From contig WJJM01000002.1 of NCBI GenBank assembly GCA_014729675.1, positions 1 to 51,196 on the forward strand: 51,196 bases of DNA, in the 5' to 3' direction. The stretch comes from Candidatus Woesearchaeota archaeon. Its GTDB lineage: Archaea; Nanobdellota; Nanobdellia; Woesearchaeales; WJKL01. Below are positions 39,866-49,236 of the stretch, one piece after another. Both the position numbers and the translations under genes were made by a program. Below the pieces are notes generated by a model. The model did not search any database. It saw only the letters and a list, made by a program, of their open reading frames with translations, and was not told the DNA's origin. How positions within the stretch are numbered: position 1 is the stretch's first letter; every line of letters begins with the position of its first letter.

Positions 39866-40807
39866 ATGGCATATATCAGGGATTTAAAATGGAAGAAGGA
39901 AATGCAGGTCAAAGATCTGGTTAATTCTTACAGGAATCTTGGTTATCAGAGCATAGAACTTGAGAAAGCGTCTAATGTGATCATAAAGATGAAGAAGAAC
40001 AATGCAAAGATATTTCTTACTTATACATCTAATATGGTTACTTCGGGATTGAGAGGGTTTTTTGCACAGCTTATAAGCTTGGGGATGGTGGATGCTATAG
40101 TTACAACAGTCGGAGGGATCGAAGAGGATATAATGAAAGCATCCGGAGATAATTTTGGAATAGGCAAGTTTGAGGCAGATGATGTTGAACTTCATGAAAA
40201 AGGAGTTAATAGGGTAGGAAATATATTTGTAAATAATGAAAGCTATATGCATTTTGAAGATAAGATGATGGTCGTTTTGAAAAACTTGTACAGTAAAAAG
40301 AAAAGATGGCCTGTTTCTGAGATGCTGAATGAGATAGGACTTGGGCTGGAGGATGAAAATTCTATATTGTACCAGGCAGCCAAAAACAAGGTGCCTATAT
40401 TCTGTCCTGCTATAACAGATGGCGCTTTTGGATTCCACCTGTATCTTTTCCAGCAGAAGCACGATGACTTCATCATTGATGTTGTCAGGGATTTTGGGAA
40501 TATACTTTTGAGTACAAGCCATGACGAGAAAAAAGGTGTCATAGCATTAGGGGGAGGAGTCTCGAAGCATCATGCTATATTGGGGACCTTACTGAATGGC
40601 GGAGCCAATTATGCAGTTTATATGACTACAGCAGGGGAGTATGACGGCAGCATGTCAGGAGCAACAACAAGGGAGGCAAAATCATGGGGCAAGGTAAAAG
40701 ATGAAAGTGATATAGCCACTGTTGTAGGGGATGTTACGATAACTTTCCCTTTGGCTATGATCAATGCGCTAGACCAGCTCAGTGAGGAGGGACTTTTAGA
40801 TGCCTAA
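39866..40807 (+). CDS. dys: Deoxyhypusine synthase (313 aa)
   Basis: Transfers an aminobutyl (or agmatine-derived) group onto a Lys of aIF5A using NAD. FLTYTSNMVTSGLRG, TTVGGIEEDIMKA, ALGGGVSKHHAIL, and the catalytic Lys in REAKSWGK are conserved. Normal length. Overlaps the next gene by 8 bases, so it is one operon with decarboxylase and agmatinase. Confidence 0.95.
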   Translation: MAYIRDLKWKKEMQVKDLVNSYRNLGYQSIELEKASNVIIKMKKNNAKIFLTYTSNMVTSGLRGFFAQLISLGMVDAIVTTVGGIEEDIMKASGDNFGIGKFEADDVELHEKGVNRVGNIFVNNESYMHFEDKMMVVLKNLYSKKKRWPVSEMLNEIGLGLEDENSILYQAAKNKVPIFCPAITDGAFGFHLYLFQQKHDDFIIDVVRDFGNILLSTSHDEKKGVIALGGGVSKHHAILGTLLNGGANYAVYMTTAGEYDGSMSGATTREAKSWGKVKDESDIATVVGDVTITFPLAMINALDQLSEEGLLDA

Positions 40808-41822
40808 ATTTATCCTTTCAAAAAGCAAGGCGGTAGAACAATATGATAAAGTCAGGGAAATTGCAGATACTGTCTCTTACAGCTCAAAGACTAACCAGGA
40901 AGTTACCAAGATTCTGGAAAAGGGAACCGATTGTCTTTTCAGCGTGCATATGATAAATGAACTAAATCATATTTCTGACAAATCAAGAGTTATCTTTCTG
41001 GCGCAGGCATGGGATAAAGAGATGATAAGCAAGTTAGCAGACATGGGGATAAAAAACTTTGTCGTAGATAATGAGACCGATCTTGATGTGCTGCTTAGTT
41101 TTTTAGAAGAGAAAGATATTAAGATAAATCTCATGTTAAGGCTAAAACTAAAAGAAAACACGATAAGGACTGAAAAATATTTTGTATTTGGCATGGATTC
41201 TGAAAAAGTCAACAAGAGGATAAAAGAGATTAAAGGAAACAAGAATATAGAAAATTTAGGGGTACATTTTCACAGGAAGACACAGAACATGGCTGAATGG
41301 AATCTGCAGTATGAGATTGAAGATATTATAGATGAAGATGTTCTTGAGATTATAGACATATTTAATATAGGGGGCGGCATTCCATGTATTTATGCAAATA
41401 CGAATGAAGATGTTATCAGGACAGTTTTTGATAAGCTAAAAGAGTTTAAAGCATGGCTGAATGCTAAAGATATAAGAATGATAATAGAGCCGGGAAGATT
41501 TATAGCTGCTCCTGCTGTAAATCTCTGTACAAACATCATAAACATCTATGATGGCACGATCGTAGTGGATGCTTCTGTATACAATACTGATATGGATGCG
41601 ATAATCGTCCCTGTCAAGCTGCTTGTTGAAGGGGAAAAAGATGAAGGGAAGGCTTATGCTATAAAAGGAAATACTCCATGCTCTTTGGATCTTTTTAGGT
41701 ATAAAGTTTATCTTGAAAATCCCAAGATTGGAGATAAATTAGTCTTTCTGAATGCAGGAGCATATAATTTTAGTTCTGATTTTTGTGATCTTGAAAAGCT
41801 TGAGACAGAGGTTGTAGAATGA
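40800..41822 (+). CDS. Fold-type III PLP decarboxylase (ornithine/arginine/carboxynorspermidine type; 340 aa)
   Basis: SKT near residue 30 provides the PLP Lys (VSYSSKTNQE), HFHRKT corresponds to the HxGS-type turn, FNIGGGIP and IIEPGRF bind phosphate and substrate, GNTPCSLD carries the active-site Cys-x-x-Asp, and AGAYNF ends the site. Fold-type III family includes Lys, Orn, Arg and carboxynorspermidine decarboxylases; the one used here is not decided by sequence alone. Next to agmatinase, arginine to agmatine is the simplest guess. Confidence 0.82.
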   Translation: MPKFILSKSKAVEQYDKVREIADTVSYSSKTNQEVTKILEKGTDCLFSVHMINELNHISDKSRVIFLAQAWDKEMISKLADMGIKNFVVDNETDLDVLLSFLEEKDIKINLMLRLKLKENTIRTEKYFVFGMDSEKVNKRIKEIKGNKNIENLGVHFHRKTQNMAEWNLQYEIEDIIDEDVLEIIDIFNIGGGIPCIYANTNEDVIRTVFDKLKEFKAWLNAKDIRMIIEPGRFIAAPAVNLCTNIINIYDGTIVVDASVYNTDMDAIIVPVKLLVEGEKDEGKAYAIKGNTPCSLDLFRYKVYLENPKIGDKLVFLNAGAYNFSSDFCDLEKLETEVVE

Positions 41823-42658
41823 AAAGATTTATGGATCTTCCTGATGAATATTCTAAGAATGATTCTTATTTTGCAGTTTTTCCTTTAAGTTTTGAAGGGA
41901 ATGTAACTTATGGGAAAGGTGCTTCAAAAGGCGCTGAGGAGATAATCAAGGCTTCGGGGCATCTTGAATACTATGATGAGCAATTTGGGAATGAGGCATT
42001 TGAAAAAGGGATATTCACTTTTGATGCTGTCGAGGCAGAGAATGGAAAAGATATGGTATCAAAGATAAAAAAAAATTTTCCTTCAAATAATTTTGTGTTA
42101 AGTCTTGGGGGAGACCATTCCGTTACAATGGGCTGTGTTAGGGCTTTAGAACGTAGGAAAAAAGATTTCTCTGTGATAATCCTGGACGCTCATGCTGATT
42201 TTTTTGATTCCTGGAACAATTCCCAGTATAACCATAGATGCGTTGCTAAGAATATCGCTGGAAAGCACAAGGTATTATCTATTGGAGTTAGGAGCATGGA
42301 TGTTGATGAAGCTGAACTGATAAAAGAAAATGAAAATATGAATATAATTAAAGCTTATGAGTTTAGTTTTGAAAAACTTAAGCAAGGGTTAGATAATCTT
42401 GGAGAGAATGTTTATATCTCTATTGATGCTGATGTTTTTGATATTTCTTTTATTAAAAATACAGGGACTCCTGAACCAGGAGGGTTTTTATGGGACAAGG
42501 TTATAGGTATATTGAAGACAATATTTGAAGATAAAAATGTAATCTCTGCAGATATTGTTGAGTTTGCTCCTGTTGAAAATTTTAGAGCAGAGGCTTTTTC
42601 TTTAGCTAAGCTTGGATATAAGGTAATGTCTATGAAGAAAGCATATGCAAAGAAATAA
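41819..42658 (+). CDS. speB: Agmatinase/ureohydrolase (279 aa)
   Basis: Removes urea from agmatine to give putrescine (or acts on an agmatine adduct). Two-manganese motifs GGDHSVTMG, DAHADFFD and SIDADVFD are intact, so the enzyme should be active. ATGA overlap with the decarboxylase gene. With dys it makes an arginine-to-hypusine pathway in one operon. Confidence 0.92.
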   Translation: MKRFMDLPDEYSKNDSYFAVFPLSFEGNVTYGKGASKGAEEIIKASGHLEYYDEQFGNEAFEKGIFTFDAVEAENGKDMVSKIKKNFPSNNFVLSLGGDHSVTMGCVRALERRKKDFSVIILDAHADFFDSWNNSQYNHRCVAKNIAGKHKVLSIGVRSMDVDEAELIKENENMNIIKAYEFSFEKLKQGLDNLGENVYISIDADVFDISFIKNTGTPEPGGFLWDKVIGILKTIFEDKNVISADIVEFAPVENFRAEAFSLAKLGYKVMSMKKAYAKK

Positions 42659-42685
42659 ATATCATAAGTTTTTACTAATTTTATT

Positions 42686-43507
42686 ATGGCAAGACTAAAA
42701 TTGATAAAAGATTTTGATAAGTTGGAGGAGACATTTAGGGCAGAGATAGAGGGAGTATTTTCTAAAGGGGATTCTGTGGCTGTTAAATTGCATATGGGTG
42801 AGATCAAGAATCCATATTATCTGAGTCCTGAAATTGTAAAGAATGTTGTCAATGTTTTAAAAGAATATGATGTTAGGCCTTTTCTTATTGATACAACTGT
42901 GCTATATAAAAGCGAGAGAGATACTGTAGAGAAATATCTTAAGACAGCGAAATTGCATGGCTTTACAGAAGAAAAGATCGGATGCCCTATAGTGATATCT
43001 GATACAGGAGTTGATGTTGAAGCTAAAGATATTACTGTTGAGGTTTCAAAAGAGATGGCAGAAGCAGACAGTATGCTTGTGCTGAGCCATGTCAAAGGAC
43101 ATTGCTGCTATGGCTTTGGAGGAGCGATAAAGAATCTGGGAATGGGGGGAGTTACAAGAAAAAGCAAGGCAGATGTGCATAAGGCAAAAGAAGCAAGCAC
43201 TGACGAGCTCCTTTCAGAGGCTGCAGGAGCTGTCCTGGATGCTGTCGGAAAGAAGGTATTTTATGTCAACTTTCTTATGAATATAGCCAAGGAATGCGAC
43301 TGCTGCAATAAGCCAGGCCCGATAGTTGCAGAGGATATAGGTGTGCTGTTTGGAAAAGATATAGTGGCGATAGACAAGGCTTCTCTTGATCTCATAAATG
43401 AACAGAAAAAGGATGTTTTCATGAAATTGCATAACCATAATCCTGAGCTGCATGTGGATTTTGCAGAAAAGCTAGGGATAGGAAGCAGGGAATATTCTTT
43501 AGACTGA
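42686..43507 (+). CDS. DUF362 protein (273 aa)
   Basis: VKLHMGE, SHVKGHCCYGFGGAIKNLGMG and AKECDCCNKPGPIV blocks are typical of DUF362, a family with cysteine clusters linked to iron-sulfur or redox roles. Residues CDCC may bind a cluster. It follows the polyamine operon after 27 bases, so a shared role is possible. Confidence 0.8.
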   Translation: MARLKLIKDFDKLEETFRAEIEGVFSKGDSVAVKLHMGEIKNPYYLSPEIVKNVVNVLKEYDVRPFLIDTTVLYKSERDTVEKYLKTAKLHGFTEEKIGCPIVISDTGVDVEAKDITVEVSKEMAEADSMLVLSHVKGHCCYGFGGAIKNLGMGGVTRKSKADVHKAKEASTDELLSEAAGAVLDAVGKKVFYVNFLMNIAKECDCCNKPGPIVAEDIGVLFGKDIVAIDKASLDLINEQKKDVFMKLHNHNPELHVDFAEKLGIGSREYSLD

Positions 43508-43545
43508 TAGAAAAGTTTTTAAAAACTGTTTTTCATCATCATAAT

Positions 43546-44025
43546 ATGAGCAAGATAGATACTGTAAAAAGAGGGGTAGACGAGTTAAGGAATAAATTAT
43601 TAATTAAAGAACCTTCTGATTTTTCTGAAAAGGATTTTTTCAGGGCATTTTTCGGAGCTTTGGTGTTTGGCATGACCTTTGCACTCAAGGGGCTTTTGAT
43701 AGATGTCAGTATTGCTCTGACTAAATGGCATATATCTGCAATAATCTTATTCACTATACTTATAATGACAGCAGAGATATATTTTATAGGTTACAGAAGG
43801 ATAATAAAAAAGGAAGAAAGAAAGTTTGGACAGTTTTGGCTTAAGAGGACTTTAGTGTTTTATTCTGTCTCTATTTTTGTATCTTTGTTTCTTGTCTATG
43901 TCTATGGGCTGAATAATGTTCCTGGGATAGATAATATCTCATGGAACATCTTCAGGATGGTAATTGCGATCTCAATGCCTTGTGTAATCGGTGCAGCGAT
44001 TTCAGACCTGCTGAAACAATATTAA
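43546..44025 (+). CDS. Multi-pass membrane protein (159 aa)
   Basis: Soluble start (about 40 residues), then about four membrane helices (FGALVFGMTFALKGLLI, AIILFTILIMTAEIYFI, LVFYSVSIFVSLFLVYVY, MVIAISMPCVIGAAI). Positive residues lie in the loops. Palindromic TATA-like AGTTTTTAAAAACT about 32 bases before the ATG. Family unknown. One base before tatD. Confidence 0.72.
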   Translation: MSKIDTVKRGVDELRNKLLIKEPSDFSEKDFFRAFFGALVFGMTFALKGLLIDVSIALTKWHISAIILFTILIMTAEIYFIGYRRIIKKEERKFGQFWLKRTLVFYSVSIFVSLFLVYVYGLNNVPGIDNISWNIFRMVIAISMPCVIGAAISDLLKQY

Positions 44026-44026
44026 G

Positions 44027-44818
44027 ATGATACTAGTAGATGTGCATTCTCACCTGGACCATGGAAGATTTAAAGATGATTTGGATAATGTTATAGAGGA
44101 TGCAAAGAAAAATAATGTTGGTGCTATAATAACTTCAGGAGTCAATACTTCAACAAATCGGCTTGCTCTGGAGCTTTCTGAAAAGTATGATATAGTCAAG
44201 GCTTCTTTTGGGTTGTATCCTGTCGATGCTTTAGCAAAGGAGATGGAACAAGGAGAGTCTGAAGGATTTACAAGAGATGTTGAGAGGTTGGATGTGGATA
44301 AGGAGATAGAGTGGATAATAAAAAACAAAGACAAATGCGTAGGCATAGGAGAATGCGGCTTGGACTATCATTGGGTCAAGGACAAGAATGAGGAGCAGAA
44401 AAAGATATTCTGGAAGATCATAGAGATGGCTGAGAAAATAAATAAGCCTTTGATAGTACATTCAAGAAAAGCAGAGCTTGATGCGGTTGATATGCTTGAA
44501 AGCTCTAATGCTAAAAAGGTTGTGATGCACTGCTTTATGGGGAAAAAAAGCCTGATAAGAAGGGCTGCTGACAACGGCTGGAGTTTTTCTATCCCTCCTG
44601 TGATAACAAGGCTGCAGCATTTTCAGATGATGGCAGATATAGTGAATCTTAGCCAGTTGCTTACAGAGACAGATGCACCCTATCTAAGCCCGTATCCTGG
44701 AGAAAGAAATGAGCCTGCTTTTGTCATGGAGATTATAAAGAAAATAGCTGAGATAAAAGGCATGGACAATGAAGAAGTTGCCAACAATATCTGGATGAAC
44801 TATACAAGGCTTTTCTAG
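44027..44818 (+). CDS. tatD: TatD-family metal-dependent DNase (263 aa)
   Basis: DVHSHLDHGRF, GIGECGLDYHW, HSRKAE, HCFMG and TETDAPYLSP give the full metal site of TatD nucleases, which trim 3' ends of DNA or RNA. Normal length. 3' end overlaps the convergent gene by four bases. Confidence 0.92.
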   Translation: MILVDVHSHLDHGRFKDDLDNVIEDAKKNNVGAIITSGVNTSTNRLALELSEKYDIVKASFGLYPVDALAKEMEQGESEGFTRDVERLDVDKEIEWIIKNKDKCVGIGECGLDYHWVKDKNEEQKKIFWKIIEMAEKINKPLIVHSRKAELDAVDMLESSNAKKVVMHCFMGKKSLIRRAADNGWSFSIPPVITRLQHFQMMADIVNLSQLLTETDAPYLSPYPGERNEPAFVMEIIKKIAEIKGMDNEEVANNIWMNYTRLF

Positions 44819-45285
44819 ATGTATTTTATAAGATGCGTCTTTAGGATACTATATCCCTGAAGAACATCGATTATCAGATTACTAGGGTGAAATCTTTCAA
44901 ATCCAAGATTTAGCCAAGGGTCTATATCTCTAGCACATAGACCAACTATATTGAACTTTCCTATTCCTTTATGAGTAGAATCATACCCCAGTCTTTCTTT
45001 TATACTCTCTTCAAATTCAGAATGTAAAAAAGATGAATACAATGGGTTTTTTATTATCTCTGGATTAAGTATTGTTGCAGCATACCTTCCCTTATCTTTT
45101 TTAAGATTATATTCCACTCTTAATAACTCATCCTTTTCTTTTTTATCAAAAAGCATCACAAGATCAGGGCCATTATCATGAAATTTTCTATGGGCAACAG
45201 CATAGTCTATTCCCTTCTTTTTTATAAAATAATGTTTATTCTCAATCTTTTCTTTTTCAAGCATACCAATCTTTGATTCCATCAT
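44815..45285 (-). CDS. Hypothetical protein (156 aa)
   Basis: No family recognised. Mixed alpha/beta with strands IDYAVAHRKF, DLVMLFDKKE and KGRYAATIL. TATA TTTAAAAATAG about 26-30 bases before the ATG indicates its own leaderless transcript. Starts with two ATGs. Confidence 0.6.
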   Translation of the reverse strand: MMESKIGMLEKEKIENKHYFIKKKGIDYAVAHRKFHDNGPDLVMLFDKKEKDELLRVEYNLKKDKGRYAATILNPEIIKNPLYSSFLHSEFEESIKERLGYDSTHKGIGKFNIVGLCARDIDPWLNLGFERFHPSNLIIDVLQGYSILKTHLIKYI

Positions 45286-45378
45286 TCTTTTGCATTAAAT
45301 GACTATTTTTAAAGCTTATTAGATTTTAATAAGATAATCGATGAAAAGCTTTTTAAGTAAAATATCTTGATAAGACTT

Positions 45379-46452
45379 ATGGTTATAGAAAATACTGGCT
45401 TTTATTCCAGTAAGATAGGGTGCTTGGCTAAAGGCTGCAGGCAGTGCGTCAAAGGAGAGAAGCTTGTTCTTTTCATTACAGGACTATGTCCCCGGAAATG
45501 TTATTACTGTCCACTATCTGATGAAAAATACGGCAGAGACGTTATCTATGCAAATGAAAGGCCTGTCAAAAATGCAAAAGCTGCTATAGTTGAGGCTGAA
45601 CTTTGCAGCAGCAGAGGAGCAGGGATTACAGGAGGAGATCCTCTGGCAAGAATGGACAGGACTGTCAGATTTATCAAAGCTTTAAAGAAACGGTTTGGGC
45701 AGAAGTTTCATACCCATCTTTACACATCTTTTAATCTTGTAGATGAGAATAAACTCAGGAAACTTTATGATGCAGGACTTGATGAGATAAGGTTTCATCC
45801 TGATATTGATGATGATAATTTGTGGTGCAAGATAGGAGTCATAAGAAAGTTTGATTGGGATGTTGGAATTGAGATTCCTGCTATCCCTGGAAAATTACGG
45901 CAGATGAAGAAGATGGTAGATTTTTTTAATGACAAGATTGATTTTCTTAACCTTAATGAGCTTGAAGTTGCAGACAATAAGATTAGCAAGCTTGGCGAGA
46001 TGGGTTTTATCACAAGAGATATGTTGTCTTATTCTGTCAAAGGAAGTGAAGGAGCAGCATATAAGATTATGAAATACTGCATCTATAAAGAATACAATCT
46101 GGATGTGCACTATTGTACTGCTAAGCTGAAGGATACGGTGCAGCTTGGAAAAAGGATAAAAAGAAGAGCTAAGAAAATTGCCAAGAGTTATGATATTGTC
46201 GATGAAGAAGGGATATTGGTGAGGGGTGCTATACACTGCAGGGATTTGGCTAAGGTAAGGAAAGAGCTGATGAAAGAATTTGATATCCCCGGAGAACTTA
46301 TTGATATTGATGATGCAAGAGAAAGGCTGTTGACAAGTGTTGAGATTGTTGAAGAGCTGAAAGAAGAACTTAAGAAAAAAGGGCTAAAGCCGGTAATCGT
46401 TGAAGAATATCCCACATGGGACAGGCTACAATTAACAGTAAATTATTTATAG
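45379..46452 (+). CDS. Radical SAM protein (357 aa)
   Basis: Cluster motif CPRKCYYC (about 40-47) is the C-x3-C-x2-C signature, preceded by a Cys pair (CRQC). GITGGDPL binds SAM. C-terminal domain includes HYCTAKLKD and a metal-site-like RGAIHCRDL. Similar to stand-alone archaeal radical SAM enzymes of unknown substrate. ATG at 45,379 is chosen; a TTG 12 bases earlier is possible. TATA about 30 bases upstream. Confidence 0.85.
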   Translation: MVIENTGFYSSKIGCLAKGCRQCVKGEKLVLFITGLCPRKCYYCPLSDEKYGRDVIYANERPVKNAKAAIVEAELCSSRGAGITGGDPLARMDRTVRFIKALKKRFGQKFHTHLYTSFNLVDENKLRKLYDAGLDEIRFHPDIDDDNLWCKIGVIRKFDWDVGIEIPAIPGKLRQMKKMVDFFNDKIDFLNLNELEVADNKISKLGEMGFITRDMLSYSVKGSEGAAYKIMKYCIYKEYNLDVHYCTAKLKDTVQLGKRIKRRAKKIAKSYDIVDEEGILVRGAIHCRDLAKVRKELMKEFDIPGELIDIDDARERLLTSVEIVEELKEELKKKGLKPVIVEEYPTWDRLQLTVNYL

Positions 46453-46487
46453 TAATGAATCACTTTTTTATCAAAAAAGGTGTTTGG

Positions 46488-46820
46488 ATGAAAATAACCA
46501 TCGATACAAAAGAGGACAGCCATGAAGATATAAGAAAGATAATCTCTCTGTTGTCAAACATGGTCAAAGGCAATCCTGTGCAGAGAAGTTCAAATATTTT
46601 TGAGAGTTCAAGCAACAGACTGGATACTTCTGGAGATGATAATGATCAGGATGCTGGAGTTGCAGAACCTGTTAATCCAGAACCTGCTGCAGGAAATGCA
46701 TTTTCAAATATGTTCGGAAGCACTGACGAGAAAGAGGATACTGGTTCTGATAAAGAGACAAGCCTATCAGAAGAAGAGGATAAAGAAGGTGATGATGTTG
46801 GAGAGATACAAGTTTATTGA
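46488..46820 (+). CDS. Acidic low-complexity protein (110 aa)
   Basis: A short N-terminal fold (MKITIDTKEDSHEDIRKIISL) then a Ser/Asp/Glu-rich, disordered C-terminus (TDEKEDTGSDKETSLSEE). AAGGTG precedes this ATG. The end overlaps the archease-like start by 26 bases. No family recognised. Confidence 0.58.
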   Translation: MKITIDTKEDSHEDIRKIISLLSNMVKGNPVQRSSNIFESSSNRLDTSGDDNDQDAGVAEPVNPEPAAGNAFSNMFGSTDEKEDTGSDKETSLSEEEDKEGDDVGEIQVY

Positions 46821-47217
46821 AGATCCTAGTGCGGATGTTCTTTATAATGCCTATGGGAATGACCTGAAAGAATTATTTTCTAACACTGCTGAAGCTATGT
46901 TTAGCGTGATATGTGATCTGGACAAGGTGGAGCACAAGAAAGAGGAAGTTTTCAAGATAAGCGGAGAGGATCTTGACACTACATTGTTCAACTGGCTTGC
47001 AGGCCTTCTAGCGATAATAGAGACCGAAGGTATGTTTTTTTCAAAGTTTGAGATAATTGAAGTGGATGAGGGCCATATAAAGGCAAGACTTTACGGGGAA
47101 CCGATTAGAGAAGAGATAAAGAAAGAAGAGATAGCTGCTGTTACCAACTATAAATTTGATGTTATAAAAACAGATGATGGGTATGAGGCTACAGTATCTA
47201 TAGACCTAAAAAGATGA
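46795..47217 (+). CDS. Archease-like protein, degenerate active-site motif (140 aa)
   Basis: Same fold signature and spacing as the next gene: ERYKFIEDPSADVLYNAYG, LKELFSNTAEAMF, LFNWLAGLLAIIETE, then VTNYKFDVIK. The normal HTAD block is PSAD here: the Asp stays but His-Thr are lost. Likely a diverged paralogue of RtcB's activator. AGGTG lies just before the ATG; the preceding codon is also ATG. ATGA overlap with the true archease. Confidence 0.75.
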   Translation: MLERYKFIEDPSADVLYNAYGNDLKELFSNTAEAMFSVICDLDKVEHKKEEVFKISGEDLDTTLFNWLAGLLAIIETEGMFFSKFEIIEVDEGHIKARLYGEPIREEIKKEEIAAVTNYKFDVIKTDDGYEATVSIDLKR

Positions 47218-47636
47218 AAAGATATGAATTTTTTCCGCATACTGCTGATGTAAAGTTTAAGGCGTATGGGGGGACCATGGAAGAGGCTTTTTCAAATGCA
47301 GCTCTGGCTTTAACTAAGATAATGGTAGAGCCGGATAATGTTGGGGCTGAAACAGAAGAGATGATAGAGGTAGAATCAGAAGATGAAAAGGCATTGCTTT
47401 ATGATTTTTTGGAGAGGTTTCTTGTTCTTTTTGAGGTAAATGGATTTTTGATGCATTCTGTAAAGGAGCTGGAGATAGAAAAAGAAGATAAGTTCAGGCT
47501 GAAAGCTATTGTTGAAGGTGATGATAATCTTAGCAGGTATGAGCCAGAGACCCACATAAAAGCAATAACTTATCAGGAGATGGAAGTCTTTGAGAAAGAC
47601 GGAAAGTGGCTTGTACAGGTTGTTCCTGATATCTGA
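47214..47636 (+). CDS. Archease (RtcB activator; 140 aa)
   Basis: Promotes guanylylation and turnover of the RNA ligase RtcB. PHTADVKFKAYG with the HTAD motif, AFSNAALALTKIM, LLYDFLERFLVLFEVNGFL and ITYQEMEVF blocks are conserved. Normal length. Second of two tandem archeases, 150 bases before rtcB. Confidence 0.9.
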   Translation: MKRYEFFPHTADVKFKAYGGTMEEAFSNAALALTKIMVEPDNVGAETEEMIEVESEDEKALLYDFLERFLVLFEVNGFLMHSVKELEIEKEDKFRLKAIVEGDDNLSRYEPETHIKAITYQEMEVFEKDGKWLVQVVPDI

Positions 47637-47790
47637 TTAGTGTCTTATGATCTTAAAAATCTAAAAATTATAATTGATATTTTATCTATGTTTGACAATA
47701 GGAGCACAAAAGCATGATTTGGGAAAGCATATACAAACTTTTGGTAGATATTTTTAGCAAACTATTTAAAGGAAGGAAAATTCGGATTAT

Positions 47791-49236
47791 ATGGTGGTTA
47801 TTATGGAAAAGAATAATATTGAAATTAAAAAAATATCAGATGTATCATGGGAGATTCCTAAGGAAGGAGATATGAATGTTCCCTGCAGGGTGTATGCTTC
47901 TGAAATTCTTTTAGAAAAGATGAAGCAGGATAGGACACTCAAACAGGGAAAAGACATGGCGCATCTGCCTGGAATCTACAAATATTCCATAATAATGCCT
48001 GATGGTCACCAGGGCTACGGATTTCCAATAGGAGGTGTTGCAGCTTTGGATCATGAGAAAGGAGGGATAAGTCCTGGAGGCATAGGATATGACATTAATT
48101 GCGGCGTCCGTCTTTTGAAGAGCGATATGGATGCTGAAGAAGTGAAGCCTAAAATAAAAGAACTTCTTGATAAGATAATGAATTATTGTCCTGCAGGATT
48201 AGGAGGAAGCAATATCAAAGTTCAGGAAGACCAGATAAATGGAATTCTTGAGAACGGAGCGAAGTGGGCTGTTGAGAATGGCTATGGGAATGAAGATGAT
48301 ATGGAGCATTGCGAAGAGAACGGCCATATGGAACAGGCAGATCCAAAAGAGATAAGCAGTACTGCAAAACAAAGAGGAAAAAAACAAGTCGCTACATTAG
48401 GTTCTGGAAATCATTTTTTGGAAGTGCAGTATGTTGATGAGGTTTTTGATGAGGAAGTTGCGAAGAAGTTTGGGCTTGAGAAAGGAAAAGTTGTATTCAT
48501 GATACACTGCGGTTCAAGAGGATTAGGGCATCAAGTATGTTCTGATTACCTAAGGGAGATGGAAAGAGCTTTTCCAGAGATTGTCCATAAACTGCCTGAC
48601 AGAGAGCTGATATATGCTCCTGCAGGAAGTGAGCTTGCTGAGAGATATTTTAAAGCTATGAGTGCAGCAGCTAATTTTGCATGGTGCAACAGGCATGTTC
48701 TCGGGCATCAGCTTCGCCTGGCTGTTAAAGACATTCTTGGAAACGAAAGTCTGAAGACTGTATATGATGTTGCACACAATATCGCTAAACTTGAGGAGCA
48801 TGAGATCGAGGGAGAGAAGAAAAAAGTTTTTGTGCACAGAAAAGGAGCTACAAGAGCTTTTGGTCCTGGCCGTGAAGAGATTCCAGAAGTTTACAGAGAA
48901 ACAGGTCAGCCGATTATACTTCCAGGAAGCATGGGCACTGCATCTTACGTACTTGTTGGAACAAATAAGGGGATGGAAGAAACATTCGGGAGTACTGCTC
49001 ATGGAGCTGGAAGGCTTATGTCAAGACATGAAGCTTTGAAGAAGTACAGAGGAGAAAAGGTTGTCAAAGATCTTGGAGAAAAAGGCATACAAGTAAAAGG
49101 AGCCTCATGGAAAGGGATCGCTGAAGAAGCTAGCGGTGCTTACAAGGATGTTGATGAAGTTGTCAGGGTAAGCAATGAAGCTGATATCGGAAAGATGGTC
49201 GTAAAGCTGAAGCCACTGGGTGTTGTCAAAGGTTAG
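47791..49236 (+). CDS. rtcB: RNA-splicing ligase RtcB (481 aa)
   Basis: Joins RNA 2',3'-cyclic phosphate to 5'-OH ends, completing tRNA splicing. Metal and GTP residues: DGHQGYGFPIGG, DINCGVRLL (Cys), GSGNHFLEVQ, HCGSRGLGHQ, HNIAKLEEH, HRKGATRAF and GAGRLMSRHEAL (GMP-binding His region). Standard length. The second ATG at 47,803 is an alternative. TATA-like TATTTAAA lies about 26 bases upstream. The spliced tRNA-Arg in the same window is a plausible substrate. Confidence 0.96.
   Translation: MVVIMEKNNIEIKKISDVSWEIPKEGDMNVPCRVYASEILLEKMKQDRTLKQGKDMAHLPGIYKYSIIMPDGHQGYGFPIGGVAALDHEKGGISPGGIGYDINCGVRLLKSDMDAEEVKPKIKELLDKIMNYCPAGLGGSNIKVQEDQINGILENGAKWAVENGYGNEDDMEHCEENGHMEQADPKEISSTAKQRGKKQVATLGSGNHFLEVQYVDEVFDEEVAKKFGLEKGKVVFMIHCGSRGLGHQVCSDYLREMERAFPEIVHKLPDRELIYAPAGSELAERYFKAMSAAANFAWCNRHVLGHQLRLAVKDILGNESLKTVYDVAHNIAKLEEHEIEGEKKKVFVHRKGATRAFGPGREEIPEVYRETGQPIILPGSMGTASYVLVGTNKGMEETFGSTAHGAGRLMSRHEALKKYRGEKVVKDLGEKGIQVKGASWKGIAEEASGAYKDVDEVVRVSNEADIGKMVVKLKPLGVVKG

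Noticed and set aside
47715-47853. 45-residue plus-strand frame before rtcB
   Set aside because: Overlaps rtcB out of frame, composition Lys/Ile/Trp only, and it covers the rtcB promoter.
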